Positions 26,501 to 41,500 are shown, counted from the stretch's first letter. The stretch is 64,000 bases of DNA from Liolophura sinensis (GCF_032854445.1 NC_088307.1:20152001-20216000), one strand, 5' to 3'. Notes: generated by a model from the sequence alone, not told the origin. Made by a program: numbers and translations.

Positions 26501-29500
26501 GTGGACTTTCATTATCGAAATAAACATCCAATGGTGTAGCATCACCAGGAAGTCAGAGTATCTTTTGCTTTAGTAGACATTGTTTCATTGATCCCCAGTG
26601 CAATATTGCTAAAATATTTATTGCAGTTGTCAGAAGTTTTCTGACTCTCCGAAGTATCCGTGCCATTAATATTGAATGAAGAGGCACAGCTTTCGTAGAC
26701 CGACGATTTATGAATTGATTTAGGACTCTCTACGTTTCCTTGATGTCATGATTACGCTTATTTACTTCTCTTCATAAATATTTTTTTTCCTATAATGTCG
26801 AATTGAGCTATTGAGGATGTTTCTATAAACCCTGTATATATTTTGATATATTACGGGTTTTGTATATGTAGAAGTTAACAGAGCAAATGTTGCCCATGGT
26901 TTGATGATCTTTTGCTTGGGATATTTTAGTGTAACTTCAGGGAACAGTTGTCATAGATATGATTAAATAGATCCAGGAAATAAAAATGTGATTCTTTGAC
27001 ATCTTCCTCATAGGACAAAAAAGCTTCAGTTTCACAAATGCAACGCATAAATAAATCTGTATTTTCAGACGTGCTTTGGCGATACTTTATGGGTTTATGG
27101 GCACAAATGGGAACGGATCAGTAATGTTTGCCAACAAAATGCCAGATAAGAGTGTATCCTCATGGAAGTTGAGAAAGCTGCAGTCTATAAATATCGCTAA
27201 GCGAGTTTGCACACGAGTTGGTTTCGCTGTTTGTGGAAACAAAATAATTAGATGTCCTAATATAAAGGATATTGTTCGATGGGACTTGTTGTTCAGCTTT
27301 CAAGAGGTCAGTATTAAAATCGCCCATAGTGACACATCTCTTTTTTTAACTGCTTGCACTTGAATTAATAGTGTAAGTAATCAATGATTAAAATTTGTAA
27401 CATTTTTACTTGAGGATCTATACACGATGCAAACAATGTATTAAACGTTAGAGACTTCTGTTTCCGCAAAAAGACACTCCCATTCACGATCAGGGTCTAT
27501 AGAGCCTAAATTACCACGTATTATGTAAATAGTATGCCAGACTTCTATGTATGTAGATGTATACGGACAACAAGAATATGTAGATACTCAAAAGTAATGG
27601 GACCTCGCCGACGCTGGAACAAGGTAACATGGTCCCAGTTGTTCACCAAGATTTCCATGTCTGAGTTGCTTAAAAACATAGTTAAACAAATAGGAAAACC
27701 CAATCAAAATGCTACGGGCTTTTTGCCTGATATCAACTGTAAATTCTTGCTATCATTTATGTTAAACAGTGTAGGTGGCAACAATTATTTTTGTCGGCCC
27801 TGATTTAATTAAACATGCTAATTATGTCTGCCGATCCCTGTATGCTACCTGTGGTCATTACCTAAAATGTCATGGGTGCTTTATACCGTAAAATATTTAA
27901 TTTTCGTTAGGAAACGACTAGATAGCTCCTCTTAACGGGCTAATGATGCATGTCTGCGGAATTAGTTCGTAACATCGCACAATGAATGAAGTTTTTATCC
28001 ATAGAATATACAGCGTATTGTGGTTGAAAAGGAAGGATTAAATATGTTTCTGAAGTGAAAGTAAAGATTAATGATTTCAACACGAGTTACTGTTTTCGAG
28101 ATAGAGTAGCCGAATATAACATTTGTCAGCTATAAACTCATTTACCTCAAGACAATATACAATTTGATATATTGAAACTTATGGTGTTACTGAAGAAAAG
28201 CAATTCTGGTGGTATGCTTAAATGTTTTTACAGATAACTGAATAAAAGCGACAATATTTAAGAAATTGGCTATAATAAATTTCTGTACTTCCCCTTTTTG
28301 GGTCAAATATTTTATAGTGTATTATTTTTTTTACTTTTATACGATTATTACATTCACAGAACTCAGTAGTTCAGGATGACTTGATGTTCCGGAAGAAAAG
28401 AAAAACTGAGGTAAATCCAACGATATTTTGGAGAAATAAGGTCAAGATATTGCAGCTACACAAGACCCAAGAAAATAAAGATAAAGAGAAGAGCTGGTAC
28501 ATTTATGGAAAAGAATTCCCTGCTCTCTAAATAATGAATGCAGAATGACAAAAATTAAAAAAGATTCCGACAGGCAAGATGCACGTACTCGTATTCATAT
28601 AAGCTAAGTAGACCTTAACTAGTCTACAGACTATTTGGTAATTATTAGATGATTACTTTTATTGTTCATTTTTTTTCTGGATTCTTGTTTTTCCTTTTTT
28701 TTAAAAAGAATCCGGGAACAAAAATCCTTTAAAGATTTACCAAATAGTCTGCCGACTGGTTACGGCCTACTTCGTTTTATACGATGATGAGTCACGTGCA
28801 CCTTGTTTTGATATGTCAAGTGGACTGTCAAAGCAGAAAAAAAAACATTCAAAGGAAGAGATGTTATGTCAGTATCTCAGTTTTATTTGCCAATATTTAA
28901 AGCAAGAAACTGAACAAATAGAACTGAACGTCTAAGCATGCACAGCTAGAAATGAATTTTTAAGCATGAACGACTACAACTGAACTTCCAAATATGAACG
29001 GCTAGAACTGAATTTCTAAGGATGAACAGGAAGAGTTGAACTTCTAAGCAGCAACAGCTAGATCTTGAACTTCTAAGCATGAACAGCTAGAACTGAACAG
29101 CTAGATCTGAACAACCACAACTGAAGATCTACAACTCACCAGCTAAAACTGAACAGCTATAAACGAAGACGTAACATTAAGATCCACCACTGAACAACTA
29201 CACCTGAGCAGTCACAACTGAATAGTTCGAACTAAATCTAATAAAACTCTATGTCTTTAATTACCTAAGATATTTCTCTTTTCAGGACACCGTCATTGAG
29301 GACCAGATATTGTCAAAATCTGAGGTAACACTGCCTGTAAGAGTGCAAAGAAGTCTATATGAGTTTGCCTGTCGTACAACCGAAGCGCACAATCCGATTG
29401 TTCCTACCTAAATTAAGTACAAAAATGCCAAGAACAGAATTTATCTATGACTGATGTTTCACCTCGTGCCCAAAATATTTCACTTATACGACGGTGGTCA

Positions 29501-32500
29501 ACATTATTTGCAGGAAGAAACCAGCCAGAACACCGGAGCACTACGGAAAGAACTTTAAAAGCACTCCATGCATTAAATGACAGGGATATTTTTTTATATT
29601 ACCTTCATATTCACAAATGGAAAATAACCACTATCTTCACTACTGACGTTACACGCAGATTTGACTTCCTTATGCCAACTGCGGAGCGCGTATTGTTGGA
29701 ATACACGTAAAAAACACGCTCCAGTGTCTCAAACCTTCTAATTATCAGAACAGTATGCACATTATGGACAGTGGCACTACTAACTTTCTTTCAGCATAGG
29801 CACTGATGCTTCGGTTTGTGAGTATGACGATAGTTGCATGACCTTAAAAGCAGACGTCATTTTACAAGGAGTTGCTTCAGTTTATTTCAGTTCTGTGTGG
29901 ATTATTTTTTTCCTGTTTACTAGAGATTAAACGCAAAAATGAGACCAATTGAAGTGGGCCTTTTGGTCGTGAACTCAGAGAAAAGACCAGAGCATCACAA
30001 CTGTCAAAATTTGTGGAATGTACAGGTTAAAGTCAGCGAGGTGCCCACTATTTATAGAGTAACAGACAACGTGTGTGGTAGTTTTAACATAGCGCAGTCT
30101 CTTTTATAACTATTGGTGTCACAGATTCCCGAGTGTAAACATTTTCATTAAATTTTCCACTCTCGAGATCGTGGTTGTATTTTGCGCGACCGCACATAAA
30201 CAACTACCGCAAAGTGATGGAGCTCGAAATGCTACAACTTCTTATACCAGTGTTGTGCGGAGTGACCTTATCGCAAGCAGGACTTACCGGGCGGAATCTG
30301 CTCTTGGCTTGTAGACTTGCTAGCTTCGATGGTACGATGCTAGCAACGTGGCATTGCTTCGTGCCCTCGTACCATCGCTTCGTGCTATCGTGTCATCACT
30401 TTGTGCCATCGTGTCATGTCATCGCGTTGTGCCATCCTGCCATCGCTTTGTGTCATGGTGCCATCGCTTCGTGTCATCGAGCCGTCGCTCCGCATCTTCG
30501 TACCTTCGTACGATGATGGTCTTACCCGGCTTCCATAATCATGTTTAACATTACCCACTTATTTTTATTTACAGAAACCTTTTGTTGTTGAGGATGAACT
30601 GATCTTGCGGAAGAAAAGAGAAGATGAGGTAAGACGAACTATTTTTTGAAGAAGCAAGGTCAAAAGAGAACAGTTCAACAATTTATCGCTATGCTACACG
30701 CAAGAAAAGGAAGATGAAGGAAAGAGCTGGTACACGTGGGCTTCACTATAAAGAAAAGAATTCCAGGCTCTCGAAATAAAGAATGTTGTAGAATAACAAT
30801 AATTAAAAAGAATCTGGCAACAATGCGCTAGAGCTGTGATGTTCGACGTGAAGAGTTGTAAATGGAAACCTAAAACTGAACATCTAAAACTGAGTAGTTA
30901 GAACTGAACGGTTAGATCTAAACAGCTAGAACTGAAATGCTTGACTTGAATAGCTATAAGTGAAGAGCTAAAACTGAACAATTAGAAATGATTTATTTAT
31001 TTATTTTATTGGTGTTTAAGGCCGTACTCAAGAATATTTTACCTATACGACGGCGGTCAGCATTACCGTGGGTTGAAATCGGGTAGAGCCCGGGGGAAAC
31101 CGACGACCATCAGCAGGTTGCTGAGAGACCTTCCCACTTACGACCGGAGAGGAAGCCAGAATGACAATTAGAACTGAACAGCTAGACCTGAGCAGCTAGA
31201 TCTGAACAACTAAATCTGAGTTAGATCTTAACAGCTACAACTAAACAGCTATTGAAGTCTTAACTGGACAGATAAACCTGACCAGACACAAATGAACAGC
31301 TAGATCTGAACACCTACAACTAAACATCTACTGAACAGTTTTAACTGGACAGTTAAACCTGATGAGACAGAACAGAACAGCTAGATTTGAACAGACATAA
31401 CCAAACAGCTACTGGACAGTTTTAGCTGAACAGATAAACTTGATGAGATACAACTGAACAGCTAGAACTAAATGTATTAATTTCTGTTCCCAGGACATCG
31501 TCATTGAGGACCATATAATACATAAATCTGAGGTAACACTGCCTATAAAAGTTTACATGTATGCTTCCGTACCGTACAATGGAAAGGCTCAACCCTTTAG
31601 TCATACCGAAAATTAATTTAAGGAGATACCACAAATAGGGCTTATTTATGTATTTATATGTGTTTTACCCCTTCCTCAAGAATATTTCAATTATACGACA
31701 GCGGTCAGAATGGTGCTGGGAAGAAATCGGCCAGAACTAATGGAAACTACAGAAAGACAAAAGGACAAAAGAACAACAGAAAACGAATGCGTAAAATTCT
31801 CCAAATATATGTGCGTTTGTTTTGTGGAAGCTGAAGTATCAGTCCAAATTCTAAGATAACTGATACCCTAACAACTGACGTTGCACACATGGGCACACCT
31901 GTGACTTCGTTATGCCGACTACAGAACGCGTGTTGCTTTAACATACGGAACGTACGCCAGTATCTCAAACTTTCCGACTACAGAACGCGTGTTGTAACAT
32001 ACGGAACGCACACCAGTATCGCAAACTTGCACATTGCACATTGGATATTGGCATCACTAGACTTGCCTCTGCATTTGTACTAATGCTTCAGTTTTGTCAT
32101 GTCTCCTGGAATTATTTGTGAAAATACAGAACGTAGCGTCACAACTGACCAAATTCGCGGAAGGTGTGGGATAAAAAAAAAGGTGCACACAGTTTATAGG
32201 GCAATAAATACAGAACGTGTGTTGCTGTTACATACGGGACGTACGCCAGTATCTCAAACCTGCACGACCTTATCTCAAACTTCTCGATTTTCCGAAACCA
32301 AAAGTATGCACATTGGATATTGGCATTACTAGACTTCCCTCTGCATTTGTACTAATGCTTCAGTTTTGTCAGGTCTCTTGGGATTATTCGTGAAAATAAA
32401 GAACGTAGCGTCACAAATGACAAGATTCGGGGAAAGCGTGAGTTAAAAAAAGTGACTTCCAGAAGTGAAAATGCTTATCACACAAGTGGGATGTGATAGA

Positions 32501-35500
32501 ATTTGCAGTGTACTCTTTCATACTTTACCATCATCTGTCATCAATTTAGCCCATTTTTTTTCTTGGGCTAGAAACAAACTTTTATTGAGAATGAAGTGAT
32601 TCTAAGGAAGAAACGAGAGGCTGAGTCATGCTAATCTATTTTTCAGATACAAATATCGACTGTCAAAGACATATAAGAGCAGTATTAGAATCGGGATCTC
32701 TGTAGCTACCGCTCCGAGGGTGCTTTGACCCCTCGTGATGTACTTAACACCGCTCCCCGGGTTTTTTTTTCCAAACCCCCTGATGTACTCAAGACCGCCT
32801 TCTGCGTACCTTAACGAAGCGTCGTGTGGTACACGGTATAATTAAGACATACAGCATATAGAAAAAAAAAACCAGTGCAGCGACGACAATGCGATAACTG
32901 GCAAATGGTCAGTAAATGCAGCCTCAATTTACCTGTCAGGGTTTTATTCTAACTTTTCCTGTCAATACCCTTCCCCGGATACTTTGACCAAGCGCCGAGA
33001 TCTACACAGTACTGTTCCCCGGATAGTTTGGCCAATCGCCTTGATCTAGGCAATACCATCCCCGGATACTTTGACCAAGCGCCGTTATCTAATCAATACC
33101 GTTCCCCAGATACTTGTACTTAGAGCCGTGATTTACTCAATACCGTTCCCCTGACACTTTGACCCAGCGCCGTGATCTATTCAATGCCGTTTCCCCAACA
33201 CTTTGACCAAACGCCTTGGTCTACTCAATGCCATCCCCGTATACTTTGACCAAGCGTCGTCGTGTACTTAATACCGTCCCCAGGGTATTTTTACCAAGAG
33301 TAGTGATGTACCGTTCCCAGGGTTGTGTGAACAGCGGGTACATTGATGAAGCCATATTTCATCATTATCAATGTCTATCACGCGTTTTAAAGATAGAAAC
33401 ATCCAAATATATTTTATAAAAGTTCGAGCACTTAGGGGATCTTACATAAGCCTGAATCCATTTCATTTACAAGTTGCACCGGATCTGTTTCCCGAATCTT
33501 CTCCCGATCCAGAATGCTTTAAAACCCCTTTTCACGGTTGCCAGTGAAATCTTGTCTATAAATTATGCACCGATTTTGATGAAAGTTTGTGCACAGCGTG
33601 TCTTCTGCTCACATTTTTAAAACGATGCTTTCACTATCGTAAGATGTCATAGAAAGCAATGATGGATTTTGATGAAAGTTTGTAGAGAGCTTAGGTTTAG
33701 AGAAAACATGATGGTGGAATTAAATGAACGTAATTTCTAGAAAATAAGTGCTCAGAAATAAATGATGTCGATTTCGCAGGGTCGAAGTATATATTGTACA
33801 TGGGCACATTAGCACCAGTAGACTTCAAGTTTTAAAAATCCTTTGAGCAAAGCTTGTCTCCATCGTCAAATTAAAAACTGAAAACGGACCTTCGTGGCAG
33901 AGTGATTAGCGTGCCAGTGTAGCCCAATGGTCCAGTAGCCTCTCACCAATGCGGTTGTTGTGAGTTCAGGTCCGGTTCATGCTGAATTCCCGTCCGAGCG
34001 AACGTTTAAATGTCTTGGTGGTCCTTGTCGTATAAGTGAAATTTCTTGAGTATGGCGTAAAGACCGAATGTGAAAGTTAGATGAGACAAATTACACTGTT
34101 GGAGAACATTTCTACATTGCACTGCTTGGCGACTTGCAACTTGGTGAAAGCCTTACTTTTGTGTTTATTAATTGCCAAATATACATGCAGCTGTAAAAAA
34201 TATTTTGGTAGTGTTAAAATGTAAAAGAATTCCCCGAGAACAGATTGTCAACTGGGTGGAGTGAAGAAAAATATTATAATGATTTACGAGAAAAAGGTTC
34301 TTATTTGATATTTGACATATTAAGGTCACTTCTCAGAGTCACATGCTGAGTTATGGCTTTACAAATTTCTTCATCATTTTCCCTTGTTTGTTTCCCAGAA
34401 ACCTACCATTACTGAGGATGACCTTGTGATCTTTAAGAGAAAGCGAGACGCTGAGGTAAGATAAAACAGCATTTTCTTCTTAACCTGAATTTTTCCAAAG
34501 GAATTTCAAAATTTAAATTTAAGCACAGTAGGCGAGCGCGGTTTCCTATTAAGCACAGTAGGCGAGCGCTATGTCCAATCTGGTGTATATCGTTCCTTGG
34601 CAGGGGTGTCTTGCATAGTGTCAGTTAATAGGTTGGGCGATATGTATGGTGTCAGTATACTGTGATAGGACAGGGTGTTCTGAAAGGTGTCAACAGAAAT
34701 GAATCCTTGATTCCTTCCCCCCTCCCAAAAAGAAACGAGTCATCATCGAGGAGGCCATAATATTCAAGAACAAACGGGAAGCTGAGGTGAGATTACGTGC
34801 CCACTACGGTCATATGATTCAACGCTGTCTTGTGTGATCTGGTCGTGTCGGTTTTCCATGAGGAAGGGATGTGATATACTTAATACCGTTCCCCTTTTTG
34901 TGATCTACTTATGTACCGTTCCTCGGGTTGTGGTATACTCAATACCGTTCTCAGGGTTGTGGTAAACTCAACACCGTTCCCCCGAGTTGTGGTAAACTCA
35001 ATGCCGTTCTCAGGGGTGTGGTGAACTCATACCGTTCTCAGGGTTGTGGTGAACTCATCACCGTTCCCCAGGTTGTGGTGAAGTCAATACCGTTCCCCGG
35101 GTTGTGGTGAAGTCAATACCGTTCCCCGGTTTATGGTGTACCCAGTACCGTTCTCAGGGTTGTTGTAAACTGAACACCGTTCTCAGGGTTGTGGTAAAGT
35201 CATTACCGTTCCCGGATTGTTGTGAAGTCACTGCTTTTCCCCCGGTTGTGGTATGCCCAGTGCCGTTCACTCAGTACCGTTCTCAGGGCTGTGGTAAACT
35301 CATCACCGATCCGTGGGTTGTGGTGAAGTCAATACCGTTCCCCGGGTTGTGGGAAACTAAACACCGTTCTCAGGGTTGTTGTGAAGTCAATACCGTTCCC
35401 CGGTTTATGGTTTACTCAGTACCGTTCTCAGGGCTGTGGTAAACTCAACACCGTTTCCCTGGTTGTGATGAACCCACTGCTTTTTCCCGGGTTGTGGTAT

Positions 35501-38500
35501 GCCCAGTGCCGTTCACCGGTTCACCGGTTGACCGTTATCGAGCTGTGGTGTACTCAATACTGCTCCCCGGGTTGTGGTGTGTTCCATAGGTTGTGGTTTA
35601 AGTGAATACCGTTACCCTGGAAAACTTAGTGCTGTTCCCGGTTTTGTGGTGAACTCAACCCCCCCCCCCCCCCCCCCCGCCTCTTCGGTTGTGGTGGAAT
35701 CAATGCCGTTCCCCAGGTTGTGGTGAGGAAGGGCTGTAGTATACTTAATACCGCTCCCCTTTTAGTGGAGAACTTAGTGCCGTTCCCGGTTTTTGGGTGA
35801 ACTCAATAGCGTTTCCCGGGTTATGGTGAACTCAATACTGTTCCACAGGCTGTGGTCAAGTCAATACCATTGCCCGGTTTTTGATGAAGTCATTGGGTTG
35901 AGGTGTGCCTAGTGCCGATCCCCGGCTTGTGGTGAGCTCAGTATCGCTCCCCAAGTTGTGGGGAAGTCAATGCCGTTCCCCGGGTTGTGGTGAGCTCAGT
36001 ATCGCTTCCCAAGTTGTGGGGAAGTCAATGCCGTTCCCCGGGTTGTGATGAACTCAATACCGTTTCCTTGGTTATGGTGAACTCAATACTGTTCCACAGG
36101 CTGTGGTCAAGTCAATACCATTCCCCGGTTTTTGATGAAAACATTGGGTTGAGGTGTGCCTAGTGCCAATCCCCGGGTTGTGGTGAGCTCAGTATCGCTC
36201 CCCAAGTTGTGGGGAAGTCAATGCCGTTCCCCGGGTTGTGATGAACTCAGTATCGTTTCCTGGGTTATGGTGTGCCCAGTGCCGATCCCCGGGTTGTTGT
36301 GAGCTCAGTACCAATCCCCGGGTAGTGGTGAACTCAGTACCGATCCCCGGGTTGTGGTGTACTCTGTACCGTTCCCTGGGTTGTGGTGAACTAAGTACCG
36401 ATCCCCGGGTTCTGGCGTACTCTGTACCGTTATCCGGGTCCTGGTGTGCCATTTTTTTCCCCGTGTACACTGACAAAGATACACTGACCAAGCCATTTTT
36501 GATCATTATCAGATGATATTGATGGTGATCTTGAAAAAGAATTGAGATCTTGAGGTGAGATAAAATTAAAAAGTTTAAGCACAGTAGGCGAGTGCGGTGT
36601 TCTATCTGGTGTCAGTATATTGCGACTTGGCGGGGGTGTCCTGCATAGCGTCAGTATACTGTGACTAGGTTGAACGTTGTGTCTGGTGTCAGTATACTGC
36701 GATAGGACAGGGTCTTCTGAATGGTACCAACAGAACGTGATTGACTGCGGTGTCCTATTTGGTGTCAGTATATCGTGACTTGGCAGGGTTATCCGGCATT
36801 GTGTCAGTATACTGTGACTAAGTTGGACGTTGTGTCTGGTGTCAGTATACTGCGATAGGACAGGGTCTTCTGAATGGTACCAACAGAACGTGATTGACTG
36901 CAGTGTCCTATCTGGTGTCAGTATACTAGGAAAAGGAGGCAATGTGCTGTCTGGTTTCAGTCTGCCATGACTGCTCGGGGTGTCTTGTGAAGCGACAGGC
37001 AGACATTCTGGGGTCGTTTGTTTAAACGCCTTTCCGTTGAGTAATAAATCTAATTTATTTAATTTACTTTGTATTTAATTTATTTAGATATGCGGGTTAC
37101 TCGAAAGATTTGATTTTCCCTACTATTTATGTAGTAAATTTGTCAACTTTAACCTCATAAATATATATGGACTAACTTTCGCGTGGTACAATGTCATACC
37201 ACAACATGCAGCTTGCACTTTTTCTACAACATACAAAAACATTCAACGTGTCATGACCACCATTTAGTTGAGCTGTGGTTGCAGGAAGTGAAGTCAAAGT
37301 CAGTTTACTTTTGAGAGATTCAAAGCCATGTCATATCACTCCTTGATCCCTTTTTCCCCAGAAACCCATCGTTGTTGAGGATCAAGTGATGTTCAAGAAG
37401 AAACGGGAAGCTGAGGTGAGATTATTTACCCGGTACTGTGATGTAAGTTCACGCCATCTTGGGTGATCCAGTGGGGAAATGACATGTGGGATTTTCATCA
37501 TTTTATTAGATTCAAAGCTGAACGTGAAGATATACTATACTATGAAAACTCTATATGGCGAGACGTTAGGTGAAGAAGACAGAGGTGCTGAAAGAAATGC
37601 TCAGTTATACAGAAGTGATGATGGCAAGACAACGTGGAATCCTTTTTCATCTGCATGTTATGGTTTTCTGTACTTCCTTTTCCCCCCCCTCTCATCGAAA
37701 AAGTATTACATACGCGTTCTCATTTTGAGATTTCATGCTGTAGAAAAATACGAGATGGTGCTTAAACTATGACTTTTGATCAGGCTGCAGATAATGAAAT
37801 AATTCATTGAGAGGTTTCACAAATCAAAACAACAAATGTTCACCATATTTGTAGATTTCATTTGTTGTCAGATAAACGTGGAATGGAGGTCGAGCATTCT
37901 TTATACCCTTGAGGGAAAATAGCTCTTTTCCATTTGGCGTAAAGCAAAAGGATTTATTTGATTTATTTATTTCATTGGTGTTTTACGTCGTACTCAAGAA
38001 TTTTCCACTTATACGACGGTGGCCAGCATTATGGTGGGAGGAAACCGGGAGGAAAATTTTAAGTTTAAGCACAGTCAGTATATCGTGACTTGACAGGGGT
38101 GTCGTGTCTTGTGTTAGTATACCATGACCGGCCCGTGTGTCGTGTCTTGTGTTACTACACAATTAATTGGTGGTTTGTCCTGTCGTGTGTTAGTAAACCA
38201 TGACTGAACAGGTGTTCTATCTGCTTTCAGGACACCAAAACTTGGCGGGGTATCCCGTCAATCTCTTGAAATAACTAGGCTTGGATAACTGAGCTATCCA
38301 GAGCAAAAAAACATCGTATTAGAAGGCCGGGTTTTAGAAGGACCTTTTTGGAAAGTGTGCTTAGATTTATTATGATGCATTTTATTGCAGTTCTGTACTT
38401 CACCTTTCTGGACCAGTGTTCCAAAGTTGACCATCGGCTTCATCATTGCAAGATAATTTTATTCACAGAAATCATGCGTTGTTGAGGATAATTTGTCAAC

Positions 38501-41500
38501 AACGACAGCCAAGGCAATAGTAGTATCAAAAAATTAAACAACCATGGAATGGATGTGTGACACCATTTTGAGATGTTGCTGTCACACCGATTACGGCGTT
38601 GGAAATATTCAGCAATTTTGGTCTCCAAGAGAACATATTTTATCTGTAAAAGTTTGATGTACCCAGTTCATCACAAACATCTATTGTTACTCTGACAACC
38701 ACTAGATACCGTATGATTGTCGAACTTTACCTCTGTGTCAAACTTGGTGATGATTTATGTGTCAAAACAGACATTTGTATATCAGCCGTCAACCAAGATG
38801 AACGTTAAAGGTCAATAATTGCAAGGATAATTCCAAAACGACAATAAACAAAAACTACGGATGAACTAAGAGTTTATAAATTAAGAAATTAGGACTTAAT
38901 CATCCAATGAGAGGCGGTCAGTCGTTTTCAATGATGTAAGAAAAGCAGAAGGTGTCAGTTGGCAGTCTCAGTTGCGCTTTGTTTCCAGCTGATCATATAT
39001 CCAACATGGCGATTTAATTCGGCTCTATGAATAGACAGTGTCCAGCCAGAGGTTAGGCGGGAGTTAGACACAATGGTGAAGCACACAGGGTGCCAGATAT
39101 TTTGAGCGCTCTGACCACATCAGCTCACAACAGATTCACACCCATTGTAAAATTTAAGAAACTAAGGGCTATTATAAAAAAACCGAGCAACTAGAATTAA
39201 CAAACAAGTACAGCTGAAAAGCTGCATGTTAAAAACTAGAAGTGAGAAAGCAAAACAAGAAATGATCAGATACAGCTAAACAGGTAAACCAGAACATCGG
39301 GAACAGAACGTAATTAAAACTGAACAGTTTTAACCAAACAGAAAAGCTACAAGTGAAAATATATAATTGAACATAGAATGAGTTTACTCCATTACGGTGA
39401 CGTGACAATTCAGCCCTTCAACTGATGACTGAGTTATACATCAAAAGGCCAAATGGCCAACCTAATTTACATGAAACATGTAAGATATACGTACATATAG
39501 TAGCAGATAGAAAGGCACTGTAAAATGCTAGGTTTTTTTGACAAAATGACTCTATAACCTAATTCTTAGATGTCTAAATAGAATTCAGATGGATAAATTT
39601 AAAATCGGACTCGTCTGATTTTATATCACTTCTAAAATTCACCATTGATTATAACTGCAAGAGAGTAGATACCTTTGTCACAAAAAATTCTACTTTTAGG
39701 ATGTGGGAGTGATCGATACTGGTAGTGAGAGAAAGAAGAGGGCGACCAAGGTGAGTTGTTGGGACGTAAACGTATATTGATAGCAATATTTCAGTGCACA
39801 TGTACTTGTGGAGAAGAATATCTGGTTTCCTTTATTTATTTATTTATTTTATTAGTTGAATGGTTATTCAGTGATAGGATACGCAAATATATCGTGTCAG
39901 TAATCATCAGGTTACTTTTACGATATATTTGCATAGAAGATATATATATTGCGTGGAAGCACAGTAGGCGAGCGCGGTGTCCTGAATGGTGTCAGAATTT
40001 CGTGAATTGACAGGTGTGTCTTGTATAGCGGGAGTACACTGTGACTAGGTGTCACAAAAACATCGTATTAGAACGCCGTGTTTTAGAAAGGAACCTTGTG
40101 GAAAATGTGCTTAGATTAATTACGGTGCATTTTATTGCAGTTCTGTACTTCACCTTTCTGGACCAGTGTTTCAAAATTTAAGTCTTCATGGCAAGATAAT
40201 GTTATTCATAGAAACTATGCATTATTGAAGATAATTTGTCAACAAGAACAGCCACAGCAATAGTAATGTTATAAAAAAAAATTAGAACCGTGGAATGGAT
40301 GTGTCGCGCCTATCAACTTGTCGCTGTCACGCCGATTACCGAGTTGAAAATATTCAGCAATTTTGGCCTCCAAGAGAACAGATTTTATCTGTGAAAGTTA
40401 TATGTACCCAAGCCATCTAAACCATCTATTGTTACCAGTCCCAGTTAGGCGTAATTAGACACAATGGTGACGCACGCAGAGTGCCAGATATTTTGAGTGC
40501 TCTGTCCACATTAACTTACAAGAGATTCACACCCATTGTAAAACTTAAGAAACTAAAAGCGAAGGCATTTGTTGGACAGACTTGACAGACTAATGTTTGC
40601 AGTAATAATTTGTAACGTTGATTAAAATCGTCACACAACTTCCTAAAACTGTAATGGCGCCAGTGCTGTGATTATCGAAGATATCAATTGTTTTAAAAAG
40701 AGCCGATCAGATTGGGTAAGACACGTGATTAAGTGTAAGACAATGTGTGTCACAACTGGAGAGCTTCAGCTGACCTCGTAAAAACAAGGTGAACGCAAAC
40801 AACTAAAATCGACAAGCTAAAACTAAATACCTATATCAGAAAGACTGGAATTTAATATCTAACTGAAGAGCTATTATAAAACCCGAGCAACTAGAATTAC
40901 CAAACAGGTAAACATCGAGAACAGAACGTTATCAAAACTGAACAGCTAGAACCAAGCCGGAAAGGTAGAAGTGAAAAGATAGAATTGAACATGGAATGAG
41001 TAACTTGCCAATTCAATGCTTCAACTATTGAGTGAGTTACACATCAAAAGGCTTAATGGCCTACCTGATTTACATAAAACATGTAAGATATACGTACATA
41101 TAGTAGTATATAGAAAGACGCTGTAAACTGCATGTTTTTCGGACAAAAGACACTTTAACCCAAGTTCTAGGCGCTTAAAAAGAATTCAGATCGAAAAATT
41201 TGAAATCGATCTCGTCTGATTTTATATCACTTGTAAAGCCCACCGTTGGTATAAAAGGGAGAGATTAGCTATCTTTGTCACAAAAATGTCTACTTTCAGG
41301 ATGTGGAAGCTATCGATGGTACTGACCGAAGGAAGAGGGCGAACAAGGTGAGTTGTTGGGACGTAAACGTATATCGATAGTAATATTTCAGTGCACATGT
41401 ACAGAAGAATATCGGGTTTACTTTATTCGTTTATTTTAGTAGTTATATGGTTAGTCAGTGATAGGATACGCAAATATATGGTATCATTAATCCTCAGGTT

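Larger units (their letters stand above)
24930..27550 (-). mobile_element. Decayed LINE (CR1/L2/Jockey-like non-LTR retrotransposon)
   Basis: Minus-strand translation shows, in order, endonuclease-like pieces (about 27.3-27.5 kb, ECLFAETEV and WAILILTS), then reverse-transcriptase motifs: NCENYRPISVLP at about 26.3 kb, ENQYGFRANHST at about 26.15 kb, RGVSQGSMLG at about 25.8 kb, LILFADNTSVTY (usual FADDTS, with the second catalytic Asp changed to Asn) at about 25.72 kb and WLRGNRLSLSPGKIKC at about 25.62 kb. A C-terminal piece with YNTRGQQLNLYE lies at 24.95-25.19 kb. Many stops and frameshifts, so it is dead. Family assignment is from motif style only; the 5' boundary is uncertain. Confidence 0.8.

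Noticed and set aside
27076-27803. Two plus-strand frames of about 90 codons
   Set aside because: They lie opposite or next to the endonuclease remnant of the minus-strand LINE and show no domain of their own.
34928-36506. Open frames rich in PFPGLW or RSQGCG repeats
   Set aside because: They follow a 29-bp minisatellite on both strands (29-residue period).
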